Shown: positions 36,164-47,037 of the stretch, piece after piece | How the letters are laid out: the number at the start of each line of letters is the position of its first letter | Position numbering within the stretch: position 1 is the stretch's first letter | Assembly (NCBI RefSeq): GCF_030272615.1 | Contig: NC_081412.1 | Location: 671,238,852-671,302,851, forward strand | Direction: 5' to 3' | DNA: 64,000 bases | Source: Cryptomeria japonica | Lineage: Eukaryota; Streptophyta; Pinopsida; Cupressales; Cupressaceae | The notes under the pieces: generated by a model | What the model saw: the letters and a program-made list of their open reading frames with translations, nothing else | Told to the model about the DNA's origin: nothing | Databases searched by the model: none | Translations under genes and position numbers: made by a program

Positions 36164-37052
36164 TGTTGGGATCCAAGAACAATGAGAGGGGGGGTGAATC
36201 AGTGTTCTGCAGGTAAGATAAGATTTTATGCTATTATACCATACACATATAAATCTGTAAATGAATTAACATGTAACTTGAAGCAAATAAACCATCCACA
36301 TGAATGAAAACCATAACACACATATTTTATATGTGGAAAACCTCAAAGAGGAAAAACCACGATGGGATTTGTGACCCACAATATCAATTCACTAGCCATA
36401 TGAAAGATATTACATAAAGAGGGGGCCTGCACATGCAGGAAGGAAAATTGCCCAGAGCACACTGCTCATCACTAAAGAGTCCTACTGACTACAAGCTTCT
36501 ATTGAAGTAAAACAATGATAATGAACTCACAAAACACATCTCTTATGCCAAAAAGAGTTCCGGTTATAGCTCTTCTCTGTACCGGTTCATAAACCCTGAA
36601 CACTACTACCGATATCTCCTTCCCTCAAAGAATATCTTAGAAACATCTACAGATCATTGCATGATACAACATTCGCATACAAATGATCTTCGCATTCCAC
36701 AATCCTATTTTTTTATAATCCACAATCTCATCCACATGTTCTATATCTCATAATGACCTAACAAACTGACCTATATACCCTTTACAAACAATATGCCTTA
36801 TGTCATCTTACAATACAAAAAGATATACAATATCAATCTTATACAACAACTACAAAATTATTTTACAAATAAAACTTCCTTCATGTCATCTTCCCCGAAG
36901 TGTTGGATGCCAGTGTCAGTGTCGGTTGTATCCCTGGATGCTCAATGTCAGTGTCTACCAGTGAATGCCTCCTAATGTCAGTATATGACTTCCATCTAAT
37001 CTTGTTGCCATCAATGAAAAAAAATGAATACAATGAGTGTCAATTGGCAACA
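36164..37052 (-). repeat. Element C 5' LTR
   Basis: Minus strand TGTTGCCAATTGACAC to GGATCCCAACA, matching 30781-31634. TATA-type word GTATATAG at about 36771-36778. Confidence 0.87.
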
Positions 37053-37293
37053 TTTGTAGACCATTGACCCTAAAAGAGAACTATAAATCCATATTGTCAA
37101 TTGTTTTTTCTAACAGATTGAGCAAAGACAAACTTCTTGCACACAAAGAATCCTCCATAATCAAGAAAGCATGTTCCCAATCATCTTCATCATCCTCATC
37201 CTCTCTTCCAGATATCTTGTTACCAGAGAACCTATTTGAAATGTCCACTCTAATGACCTGCTTGCTCTCATTGAGCTACAACTTTTCTACTTT
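37053..37293 (-). other. Possible coding fragment next to element D
   Basis: On the minus strand one frame runs open for about 75 codons to a TAG near 37093. It contains an acidic patch (GREDEDDEDDWEHAFLIMED) and then CARSLSLLNLLEKTIDNMDL. It looks like the 3' end of a host or transposon gene, but I do not recognise it. Element D landed at its upstream side. Weak call. Confidence 0.25.
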
Positions 37294-37874
37294 TGTTAAT
37301 TTCTATAACCCAACAACAGATCAATTGTTCAACAAATATCACAAAAAAGAAACTATCTGATTTGTAACAATTAATACCCTACATTATTTAACAACTAATA
37401 ACAATGGAAGAAAAAGAATAACAAGCCAATAACAATAACACAGATAACACCAATATATCCAAGAAACCCCAATGCGGGGAAAAACTTGCAAATTTTGAAT
37501 CTTCTATTCAGCTTCTAGAGAAAACTTTCCTTTCAAATACAATCCTAGTTGCTACATTAATTTTACATATATAGCCTTCTTTATGAAAACATAAACTATG
37601 CAAGAGAAGTGAAACTTTACTCAAGCAACACATTCTAAGAGAAACTTTCCTTGCATGATGCAAACTGAAAATTTCCTTACTTGAAGCAAGAGAAAGGAAA
37701 CTTGTCTCACATAACTAAAACTATCCACACATAAAACTGATCTTGGTGTAAACCTCACAACTCTAGGAAATATTCTATTTACAAAATAGAAAACATTCTC
37801 TTGTTGAACATTCAACACAAGCTGCACTTAAGAAATATCCTCAACCACACCTTCTGAACTATAGAAACTTAACA
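37294..37874 (-). repeat. Element D 3' LTR
   Basis: 581 bp. Plus-strand ends TGTTAAT and CTTAACA. It pairs with 41602-42173 and shares an AACCCCAATGCGGGGAAAAAC block with a small GC-rich palindrome (CCCCAATGCGGGG). Confidence 0.92.
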
Positions 37875-38543
37875 CTCCCTCTTAGCGAGGAAGGTGTTCT
37901 GCACAACACCCAGCTTATCCCTAAAGAATAGAAAATTGCTCTTCATCAAGGCCTTCATTAGGATGTTTGATGTTTGTTCGTCCGTAGGAATGTATTGTAA
38001 CTTCACTAACCCTTTCTCCACACAATCTCTAATGAAGTGGTACTTGATTTCAATATGCTTCAACTTGTTGTTAAACACTAGATTAATAGAGAGTTTGATA
38101 CAACTCTTATTATCATAGTAAATGACTATCAGATCTAGCTCCTAATCAAAGATCCCAACTAGAAGTTTCCAAAGACAAATAGCCTCACATGTAGCCATAC
38201 AGGCTTCTATATACTCAACCTCTATAGAAATCAGTGCAACTAACTTCTATTTTCTACTATACCAAGAAACAACTCCTGATCCCAAACTGAAACAACACCC
38301 TAAAGCGCTCTTCTTGTCAGTTGTACTGCCTACACAATCTGCATCGGTGAATCCCTTAGGCTTCACTCCATCCTGTTGAATATATCTCAGCCCATAATCA
38401 ATTGTACCTCAAAGATACCTTAAAACATGCTTTGCAGCTACGCAATGCACATGTGTAGCTTCCACCTTAAAATGACTAAGTGAATTTATTGCAAAACAAA
38501 TGTTTGGCCTTGTGTTGACCAAATACATTAGAGAGCCTATCAA
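37869..38543 (-). pseudogene. Element D RNase H
   Basis: RNase H domain of Copia pol. The end is visible as KHIEIKYHFIRDCVEKGLVK followed by a (T/A)NILMKAL tail (37869-38078). An upstream part reads GFTDADCVGSTTDKKSALGC (about 38285-38345), including the catalytic Asp region. Frames are broken between them. The stop lies inside the first bases of the LTR. Confidence 0.85.
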
Positions 38544-39450
38544 CTATCTATACAAAGTTGGGTTCACTGCCTTTGATTTAGAAGCATCAACCTTCTTCCA
38601 GTGGGTCACAAGTGGCATGGACATGGACTTATAGTTTTCCATCCTAAATATCTTCAAGATATCAATTGTATACTTCCCCTGTCCAAGAAATATTTCTCCC
38701 TCTTTATGCCACAACTCCAATCCCAAAAAGTAATGCATCAAACCCAAGTCCTTCATCTCGAACTCTCCTGCAAGATCCCACTTGCAATGTGCTATGAGAT
38801 CTTCTGACCCTGTAAGAAACAAGTCATCAATGTATAACACCAATATGAGAAGGTCTCCTTTCACCTGAACATAGTACAAGTTTGGATCAACATCACTCTT
38901 GGTGAAGCTCACAGTGTGCAAGTAACCATCAATACATGCATACCACACCATGGGAGTCTTCTTGAGCCCATACAGTGTGCTCTTCAACCTACACACATGA
39001 GAATCCCTCCCATGCACTTCAAAACCCTCTGGTTTTTCTATGTAAATCCCTTCCTCAATTACTCCATTGAGGAAGGTCATCTTCACATCCATCTGGTGAA
39101 TCCTCCAACCAATCTGCCCTACTACAGAAATGATAGCCTTTATGGATGAGTACTTGGCTACTGGAGCAAAGGTCTAATCAAAGTTGATCCCTTCTTTCTG
39201 AGAAAACCCCTTAGCCACAAATCTTTCTTTTAACTTTTTCATACTACCATCTATAGCATGCTTGATCTTATATAGCCATCTTGAACCTAACACTGACTTG
39301 TTTCTAGGTTGTGGCACTACCTCCCACACAATATTCTTTATGATAGAAGAATACTCCTCCACCATGGAATCCCTCCAAACCTGATGCTTGGATGCCTCCT
39401 GAAAGATAGAAGGCTCCACCTCAATCAGTTCGCTCATGAGTATCATATAA
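38544..39450 (-). pseudogene. Element D reverse transcriptase
   Basis: Two open blocks, 39446-39174 and 39092-38544, cover the RT. The first has VWEVVPQPRNKSVLGSRW and RFVAKGFSQKEGINFD. The second has DVKMTFLNG, LYGLKKTPMVWY and the active-site YIDD box (LILVLYIDDLFLTG), then GLMHYFLGLEL. A stop or frame break lies between them near 39130-39170. RT copies element RNA in cytoplasmic particles; this copy cannot. Confidence 0.92.
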
Positions 39451-39728
39451 TAAAAAAAATGTTTGGGAGGATTTCTCTGTTAGATAGGATCCTAAGAATC
39501 ACCAACATACTCTTGAGCCTCTTTCAATATCTGCTCAACCACCTTATTTCTCCTCCTCCCCATCATAGGTGTCTAAGGCTGAGAAATCCTCTGTTCTTCT
39601 TTTTAATCAACTTTCTTGACCTTCTTGTTCTTCTCTCCAACTTGTGTGACTGGACTTTGAGGAATTTGTGTTGCATCAACCTCTGGTGTCTTCTCCTCCT
39701 CTTAAACCTCCATCAAGCTTCCAGACTT

Positions 39729-40250
39729 CTAAAGAGATCTTTCATCCTCAAACTTCACATCTCTATGAATAACTATTTTATTGATGGAAGGAATGTAAAC
39801 ACGATAGGCCTTAGAAGTTTCACTGTACCCAACTAGGATACCCTTCTTTGTAGTTGGTTCCAATTTGGCTCTCTTCTCCATGAGAATATGGAAATACACA
39901 AGACATCCAAAGATGTGATTGTGTCCAAATCTAGTTTCTTCATAAAATATATCCACATCTTCCAAGAGAAATCATCAATGAAGGTAACATAATACTCATA
40001 CCCTTTTAAAGATGCTATTGACATGGGCCCACACACATCTAAGTGTATGAGATCCAAAATCCCTTTACATCTAGTGTCACTGCTTGGAATTGATCTTGGC
40101 ATATTTCCCAAGAGCACAACCCTTGCACACTTCATGATTTTCAACCTTCATCTGAGGAATCCCCATCACTATTTCCTTGAGAACATTAAACACTCCATGG
40201 TGAATACGAGCCATCCTCCTATGCCACAATTATCCAAGCCCTCTGCAACT
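39729..40250 (-). pseudogene. Element D integrase
   Basis: The HHCC zinc region begins LWHRRMARIHHGVFN (about 40235) and includes CKGCALGKYAK. The core has HLDVCGPMSIASLKGYEYYV and FIDDFSWKMWIYF (about 39965-40060). The C-terminal part has HNHIFGCLVYFH, KKGILVGYSETSKAYRVY and HRDVKFEDE (39729-39965). Several frameshifts; the DNGGEF-type segment is deleted or scrambled. Confidence 0.9.
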
Positions 40251-40474
40251 ACTTACCAATGCATGTGTTGGTTCAAATTGCAACCGAAACAAGTTACTAT
40301 ACCTGACTGCAATCACTTTTGCTACCTTGGAGTTCTTTGGATGGATATAGACTTTGCCCTCTTCAAAAGTCACGATGTAACCCTTGTCCTCTAAAGTAGA
40401 GTCAAATATTAAATTCTTTGTCATGCCAAGGACATATAATACATCCTCCACCAATAGAGGTTTCCAGAATCCCT

Positions 40475-40734
40475 CTAAAACTTGATTGTGCCTACACCAG
40501 TTGCTTGGTACTTGCCATTGTCTCCAAGATCAATACAAAAATCTAGCTTTTTCTCCTCCAATTTGGTGAAATATTCTCTGACTTCTGTCATGTGGCAAGA
40601 AGCCCCACTATCAATATACCATAAACTTTTGGCAATTAAACTTGAGAGACATGCAATGAGTGAAAAATCATTCACAAACCGTGTTGCAAACGCGTTCACC
40701 TCTATTGTAGCCGCAACTTGCTTCTTGTGCTTGC
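40475..40734 (-). pseudogene. Element D aspartic protease
   Basis: The catalytic motif DSGAS appears in SLWYIDSGASCHMTEVREYF, followed by a GDNGKYQATGVGTI flap region. It joins without a break to the gag knuckle region upstream. A protease-integrase linker (VEDVLYVLGMTKNLI) follows at 40454-40230. Confidence 0.9.
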
Positions 40735-41513
40735 TCTTGTTTTTCTTATTTGGGCATTGACTAGCATAGTGACCCTAATGGCAGAAAAAACATTTTATCT
40801 TACTAAGATCTTTCTTTTTCCCATTCTTGGAAGAAGACCCTTCAGTTTGCCCTTTATTGAATTTCTTCTTGCCCTTGCTTGCAAGAGCAAGATTTTCTTC
40901 ATCTTCAACCTTCTTGGTTTGGCCTCCTCGATGCCCATTTTCACGGATCTCCCCCTGGACAAAATCATCCCAAAGCCTTTCCTAATCAGGTAGGTGATCT
41001 CTCTCGACAACACGCTTAACGAACACTTCCCAGTGCTTTCAAAATCCATTTAGAGCTATCCGCACAAGCTCGTCTTCAGTAATTGCCTCTCCAACAATAG
41101 CGAACTTATCCTCGACTTGTGTCAATCTGGACAAGTAAGAGGTCACATTCTCACCCTTGGACATCTTGGTGTTATGCAACTTGTCCTTAAGAACCATCTT
41201 ACGACTTTGATAGTCTCTCTGATAGAGTTTTGTGAGTGTATCTCACATTTCCTTGGTGGTGTCTTTCCCAGATAGATGAGGAATCAAATGATCTTTCACC
41301 CCATCAAGGATGATCCTTTGAGCCTTGGCCTCCTTGATTTCAAGAGAATCTAAGGAAATAGGATCATTTACTGGAGGAGTCACTTTTGTACTAGCATAGG
41401 TCCACAACCTATTCTCCTTGAGAATGGATGTAATCCAAACCTTCCATTACAAAAATTTAAATGTACCCTCAAGCCTATCCTCATATCGAACACTGACTAC
41501 CATTGCGAAACAA
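40735..41513 (-). pseudogene. Element D gag
   Basis: Start taken as ATG at 41513 (MVVSVRYEDRLEGTF). Contains a UBN2-type Copia gag core (AKAQRIILDGVKDHLIPHLS, SYLSRLTQVEDKF), a Lys-rich linker and one CCHC knuckle CFFCHxGHYASQC, where x is a stop codon near 40773. Several other stops. Single-knuckle gag, in contrast to the four-knuckle ORF1 of the neighbouring family. Confidence 0.82.
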
Positions 41514-41588
41514 AACCCTTGAAGAAATTGAAAGCTGAAGCCTGAAGAAATCTATCAAACAAAAATTGGCTTCATATTCAGAGTTTAT

Positions 41589-41601
41589 AGCTTTGATACC
41601 A
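41589..41601 (-). promoter_or_regulatory. Element D primer-binding site
   Basis: On the minus strand TGGTATCAAAGCT abuts the 5' LTR, the Met-tRNA-type Copia site with a G-to-A change. Confidence 0.85.
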
Positions 41602-42173
41602 TGTTAAGTTATATAACCCAGCAATAGATCAATTTTTCAACAAATATCACAGAAATGAAACTATCTTATTTGTATCAATTAATACATTGGATTATTTCAA
41701 AGCTAATCATAGTGGAAGAAAAAGAATAAAAAGCCAACCACAATAACACAAATAACACCGATATACCCAGGAAACCCCAATGCGGGGAAAAACCTGCAAA
41801 TGTTGAATCTTCTATTCAGCTTATAGAACAAACTTTCCTTTCGAATACAATCCTAGTTGCTACAACCACTTTACATATATAGCCTTCTTGATGAAAACAT
41901 CAACTATGCAAGAGAAGTGAAACTTTCCTCAAGCAACACATTCTAATAGAAAATTTCCTTGCATGACGAAAACTAGAACTTTCCTTACATGAAGCAAGAG
42001 AGAGGAAACTTGTCTCACATAACTAAAATTATCCACACATAAAACTGCTCTTGGTGTAAACCTCACAAGTCTAGGAAATATTTTATTTACAAAATAGAAA
42101 ACATTAACATTCAACATAAGCTGCACTTAAGCAACTTCCTCAACCACATCTTTCGAACTATAGAAGCTTAACA
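41602..42173 (-). repeat. Element D 5' LTR
   Basis: 572 bp, TGTTAAG to CTTAACA on the plus strand. A minus-strand TATA word (CTATATATG) sits at 41875-41882, in promoter position. Confidence 0.92.
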
Positions 42174-42178
42174 ACTTT

Positions 42179-43244
42179 TTCATTGAGCTACAACTTTGCT
42201 ACTCTCATTTTCATCAATACAATCTGGATAATCGTGGCATTGTTTTTGTCTTAGACTTCATCTGCGTTGATTTGAATTTTTTTTTATAAACAATAAGTTA
42301 GGATTTATCGATAAATTTTAAAGAATCATCATTTCTTTAATAACCATATGTAATATCATGGGGAATTTAAGGTAAGTAATATCTCCACGCTTTGTTGAAT
42401 ATTGAATCCTGCCAGTATCACCACAAATAATGAAGCAAATGAAGACACTAATGATGTTACTGAAGGTACACAACAATTTTTTTGGGTGCAAAATCTGTAT
42501 TTTTAATGCCTTTTTAGTACCTTTTACAAGCTATATAACTGTGATGGACAAAAGTAAATTATATTTTATTTGGGCTCTGGTTGAAGATGTATCCATTGAT
42601 AAAATAGTTAATGGTCGAGGGTCTATCTTAAATCACACACTAAGCAATGTATTAAATCTAGAGAATGTCAATCAATTTTGAATGTTTAACACTTTTAAAT
42701 TTAGAAATCAAAACTTAGTGTGTGTTATTTAAGCCATTTTATGATCAAATGATGGTAAAATGGTTATTTTTTAATATAATATTTTAATTTTATTTTGAAA
42801 AAATATGAAGTTGGCCTTTACAAGACTACTCTAGATTCGTTCAAATGTGGTTGAGGAAATAATTTTTTTTGGTTTTTCCTTAAAAGCTAAGAAATAAAAA
42901 TCTAAGGAGAATGGTGAAATATGATATGTCAAACTAGCAGTAACTGTAGGAAACAAGCGAGAAGATTAAATAAATTTAAATAGAGGAAATAAATAGAGAT
43001 TATATATATTAAATAAAATAAGATATTATAATATTTTCTGATTGAAATTCAGCCCATTTCATTAACATAAACAATATTATTACATTCAAACTTAAACTTA
43101 ATACAAAATCTTTCAAACCATCTTACAAAACCATACAACTGCTCTATTGCTGAGAGTGTTCATGCCAAACCTCCCTTGTTTTTACTATTGCTACAACAAT
43201 TGAAAACTTCTAGAGACTTCTACATTTGTCTACACATTTTTACC
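42179..43244. other. Unassigned DNA right of element D
   Basis: On the minus strand the first 100 bp reads CHDYPDCIDENESSKVVAQ before a stop and may belong to the same broken coding fragment as 37053-37293. The rest is AT-rich. A plus frame at 42430-42681 (83 codons) has no recognisable feature. Confidence 0.3.
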
Positions 43245-43335
43245 CACTTCACTCCAATCACTTTTTTTTCTTGTGAAAAACTCATTAAATCCCATGTTTG
43301 ATTCTTTTCACTAGCATCTATTTCTTCATCCATTA
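43245..43335 (+). repeat. 91-bp exact direct repeat, left copy
   Basis: Identical base for base, as far as I can read, to 44533-44623. It starts CACTTCACTCCAATCAC and ends TTCTTCATCCATTA. The two copies bracket the solo LTR. Confidence 0.9.
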
Positions 43336-44534
43336 AATCTCATGTTTGTTACTATTTACTAAGTTGTCATTAGTTTTATGTCCAAAGTCATTCTATATAC
43401 TCTAGTCGGTTATTACTACCAAAATATTCAGTTGGTCAGCACAGAGTAGTCGGTTATAGAAGTTACAAGTCACAAAGTTTAGTATACACCGAGCTATCTA
43501 CCGAGTAACGTTCTATGACTACCAAGCAACAAAGATGGTATACCAAGTTAATACACACCGAGTGAAATGTGTTACCAGATTCATTGAACCTAGACACATA
43601 TGGGAAAAGTGTTTCAAAGATCAAGGAACAAGAAACCATTAACACATTGGAAATTGCACTTATAAATTTTATATGATTTTGAGGACATCTATCCAATGAA
43701 ATAATTTTGTATGGTTATTCATTTAATGAATCATGTTTGTAAGATCGAAGCATGAGCAACATCACCGTCACAAGAGATCTATTTATACAACATGAATTGA
43801 GGATCAAAAATGTGTGTGTGAAGCAAGACATACATGAAAAGAAAAATCATGGGAAAGCACCGAGTGTTATGACTGTTACGATTGACAGAGATACATAGAG
43901 GTCACCAAAAAGGATCTCAGAGAATAGTCAAGGAACAGAGTAAACAGAAGGGTTTACCGAGTTAATTTATGATTTACCAAGGTATGCTATAAGCAAGGTA
44001 ATTTCATTTTGAGCACATAGAATCTGCAATAACATTTTAGATGTGAAGTTGTAGATATTTTCTAAGATTTTGATTGTAATATTTTGAGTTGTAAGAGAAA
44101 CCTTTAACAGGGTAAAAGACTCTAACAAAGTCTATAAATTGTAAAGCCTTTAACCATGTGTAGCATTTAGAATAAGTGTTGTAAAATCCTTTAGCAAGGT
44201 AGATCTAAAGATCTCTATACTCCTAATAGGGTAAGCTATCAGAAATAGCTAAACATGTAGCTCTAACCGAGCAACCTTTATTATTGCAGTAGTGAAGTTG
44301 TGGGTGCCATCCCCACCGTATTTTTTTTCTCTAACAAAGAGTTTCTGCGTATCCAAAATATATGTGTTATGGAGTGAATCATGTATGATTGTTATTTATT
44401 TGTTTTAGCATTATATTATGTTACAACAGTTTTTGGTTTATGCTTAACAGTAAAGTTATTGTTGAAGAAAAGATTTGAAGTACTAATTCAACCCTCCCCT
44501 CTCAGTAAATTACCTTTCCATATTGGGCCTAACA
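43336..44534 (+). repeat. Solo LTR of the same LTR superfamily (approximate left edge)
   Basis: The 3' end has the family module: GTGCCATCCCCACCG, TATGTGTTATGGAGTG, an AATTCAACCCTCCCCTCTCAG run and TTGGGCCTAACA at 44534. U3-like sequence with many CCGAG/CGGTTA words precedes it. No primer site or gag follows, so it is solo. I cannot fix the left edge; it may begin near 43355 with TGTTACTATTTACT. Confidence 0.6.
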
Positions 44535-44623
44535 CTTCACTCCAATCACTTTTTTTTCTTGTGAAAAACTCATTAAATCCCATGTTTGATTCTTTTCACT
44601 AGCATCTATTTCTTCATCCATTA
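44533..44623 (+). repeat. 91-bp exact direct repeat, right copy
   Basis: Second copy of 43245-43335. Its first two bases overlap the CA end of the solo LTR. Confidence 0.9.
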
Positions 44624-44659
44624 CTTGCATCCATTTTTTTTTCTTTAATAACATCTTCA

Positions 44660-45260
44660 AAATGAATTGGATCATTTATGTGTATATAATACAAAAAGAG
44701 AAGTCAGACCTACATTATTTTTATCTTCATTTTTCTCATAAATCTCCCTTAAACTTTAGAGTTTTGGCCTCCTTAAGCTTGCTAATGTCGGGTTGGACAT
44801 ATCACTTGAAGTTGTTGAATGTGGACTTGATGGTCCAACACCAAGAGTCCCTATTGAAAATGTTGTTTGCTGCATATTTGATGGAGTATTTGCTTGAGTG
44901 TGTGGGGACCTCTTTATGCTTGATGATAGTGTCTTTTGGCCACTTTGTTGACCTTGAATGGGTGTGGAAGGAGTCACAATTGGAGAAGTACCTATTGGCG
45001 TAAAATCTTCATTTTCTTCTTGTGGTATGTTGGCTGGAATATTAATTGTTTTATCCAAAGTTCTATCCCATGCTTCATCTTCTATGAATTGCACATCTCT
45101 ACCTATTATAACTTTTTTTTTATTAGATTGTATAATTTGTAAGCCTTGGATTCATCACTATATCCCACAAATATTGATGAAACACAAATATTGCTCTTGC
45201 CTAATACATGAATTTTTTTAACAAAGCTAATGCAGAGACTCTTTGCTTCATGGATTGCAA
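44660..45260 (-). pseudogene. Copia integrase C-terminus and linker fragment
   Basis: On the minus strand: SSIFVGYSDESKAYKLYN, then KKKVIIGRDVQFIEDEAWD, the conserved end of Copia integrase. A Pro/Ser/Thr-rich linker follows (open 45094-44756). The reverse transcriptase that should follow is absent. It is a relic of an element distinct from D and truncated on both sides. Confidence 0.8.
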
Positions 45261-45402
45261 TGAATAAACATTCTCATATTCATATAAGAAGTACAAATAA
45301 AAAAAAAAATTACATCAATGACCTTGAATGGCATTTCAATCCAAACAAACATTCTCACATTCTATTGCATTCTCTATTCTACCCATGGAATCAACAAGCT
45401 CT

Positions 45403-46668
45403 TGTTAGAATAACCAATGGACAACTGAGAGGGGGGGGGGTGTTGAATCAGTTGTCAACAGATTATATCAATCAAACCACTTTATGACCTTTAACTAGAG
45501 CACATAAACATTGAATACTGGAATAGTAGAAACAAATACCGGTTAGCAATAAAACTTAAGTATGAAATAGAGAATCAACACAATGCAACCATACCACATA
45601 ACACCACGATGTGTACGTGGAAAGCCTGGTAAAGGGAAAAACCATGGTAGGAACCATACCCACAATGAGATGATACTCCTACAGAAAGTATGTGATACAA
45701 TAAGGAGCTTGCACATTCAAGAAGGCACACTTCCTAGAGCGTACTGCTCATTACAAAGGAGTCTCACTGACTACACAGAGGTTATAACCACCTCAATATA
45801 ATTGTACAACAATTTGGAAGAATGAACTGCCAACAATAGAATCTACCATGTTTGATCATAGTCCCAGTTAAGCTCAATACCAAAGGCCTTTGACCTCTTA
45901 CATAAACCCAATACGATCACCTATGATCAACCAAATCTCCTTAGCATATGATTTGTTTATTATTCACACATTTCATTCTATGACCATGATCTACAATGAG
46001 ATCATACATAAATTTATACAAACCCTAAGGCCTAAACCAATTAGGTCAGCCACCTTAAAGATATTATAATAAGATCATTACATACATCCATCTTAAAATG
46101 ATATACCATATCAGCTTTAGACAAAAACAATATTAATCAATCCATAAAATCATCCCAGTAACGTTTAGAGAACACTTAATAGCATGTTACATGATATCGG
46201 TCCATAACCTAGATAGATACTGAACCCAAATAGATCCACCATGCCAAATAAATATCTCCAATAAGTCGAGGCATGAACAAAGATCACCTTTTACATTCTG
46301 AATTCCATCTAGAAGCCGCATCAACATCACTTATGCATCCTGTCAAATATTCTCAGTAAAAGTTCTATTGGTAAAACCCTAAACCCTTACCGGTATAGGA
46401 TTAATAGAATGTATGTTATCATCTAATCATCAAGTCAATATCAACTAGCCAAAATATACTCCAAAAACATGCAACACATCAAACCAAACATATTCCATTG
46501 ATCCAAACATGTCGGTAGTATCCAATTGATAGTCCCTTCTGCCGGTAACACTAGTTCTTCTATCGGTAATCAAAATATGTCTGTCGATAATCAATCATAA
46601 CAACTAGTGTTGACATTAATGACAAAACATCAATGCAACACATAATCAATTCCTTCATATTGCGAATA
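45403..46668 (-). repeat. Element E 3' LTR
   Basis: Minus strand TATTCGCAATATGAAGG (TG changed to TA) to TGGTTATTCTAACA. A poly-C run (45431-45440 as G on the plus strand), GTGGGTATGGTTCC and a GTTATGTGGTATGG block correspond to the family 3' module. Confidence 0.75.
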
Positions 46669-46965
46669 ATCTCCCCCTTTGGCATTGATGGCAACACTAG
46701 ATGTGAAAAAGAAAACATCTAAGTGCCAAGAAATGCCAAAAATTTCTCATAGAAGATATAACAATGAAAAACAGAAAAAATCCTAGCAACTCCCCCTGAG
46801 GAGTATAGTCCAATCTGAAACTGATCTAAATCTCTCCCCCATATGAAATATTATGACATTATTTTTCACATCATATATCTCTTCCTGTTTGACATCAATG
46901 CCAAAGATATGACATAGATATCAAAATCCCGTGAATCTCAAAGCTAGCTACTCCCCCTGAGTAGT
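46669..46965 (-). promoter_or_regulatory. Cluster of four polypurine tracts in element E
   Basis: On the minus strand: AAAGGGGGAGAT next to the LTR (46669-46680), CTCAGGGGGAGT near 46791, ATGGGGGAGA near 46833 and CTCAGGGGGAGT near 46950. Several tracts upstream of the 3' LTR are a known feature of the Sirevirus lineage of Copia. Confidence 0.7.
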
Positions 46966-47037
46966 AGCACCACGACATCAATCCAGAGCAAGAATAAAGC
47001 CGATGATGCACACTAGATTGATGCTCTTCTCAATTAA

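Larger units (their letters stand above)
30781..37052 (-). mobile_element. LTR retrotransposon C, minus-strand member of the same family
   Basis: 6.3 kb element. On the minus strand: 5' LTR 36164-37052, primer site, ORF1, ORF2, polypurine tract, 3' LTR 30781-31634. It is not interrupted by other elements, so it is the reference copy for the family layout. Flanks TTCAT (left) and TTGTA (right) do not make a convincing 5-bp duplication, hinting at recombination or flank decay. There is no pol. Its LTR subfamily equals that of A. Confidence 0.88.
37294..42173 (-). mobile_element. Copia LTR retrotransposon D, complete but inactive
   Basis: 4.88 kb element on the minus strand: LTRs 41602-42173 (5') and 37294-37874 (3'), primer site, gag, protease, integrase, reverse transcriptase, RNase H and polypurine tract. 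A perfect 5-bp target duplication ACTTT flanks it (37289-37293 and 42174-42178). Domain order PR-INT-RT-RH is Copia. Many stops and frameshifts. Unlike X/A/B/C it has a full pol, but its LTRs and primer-site details differ, so it is not obviously their helper. Confidence 0.93.
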
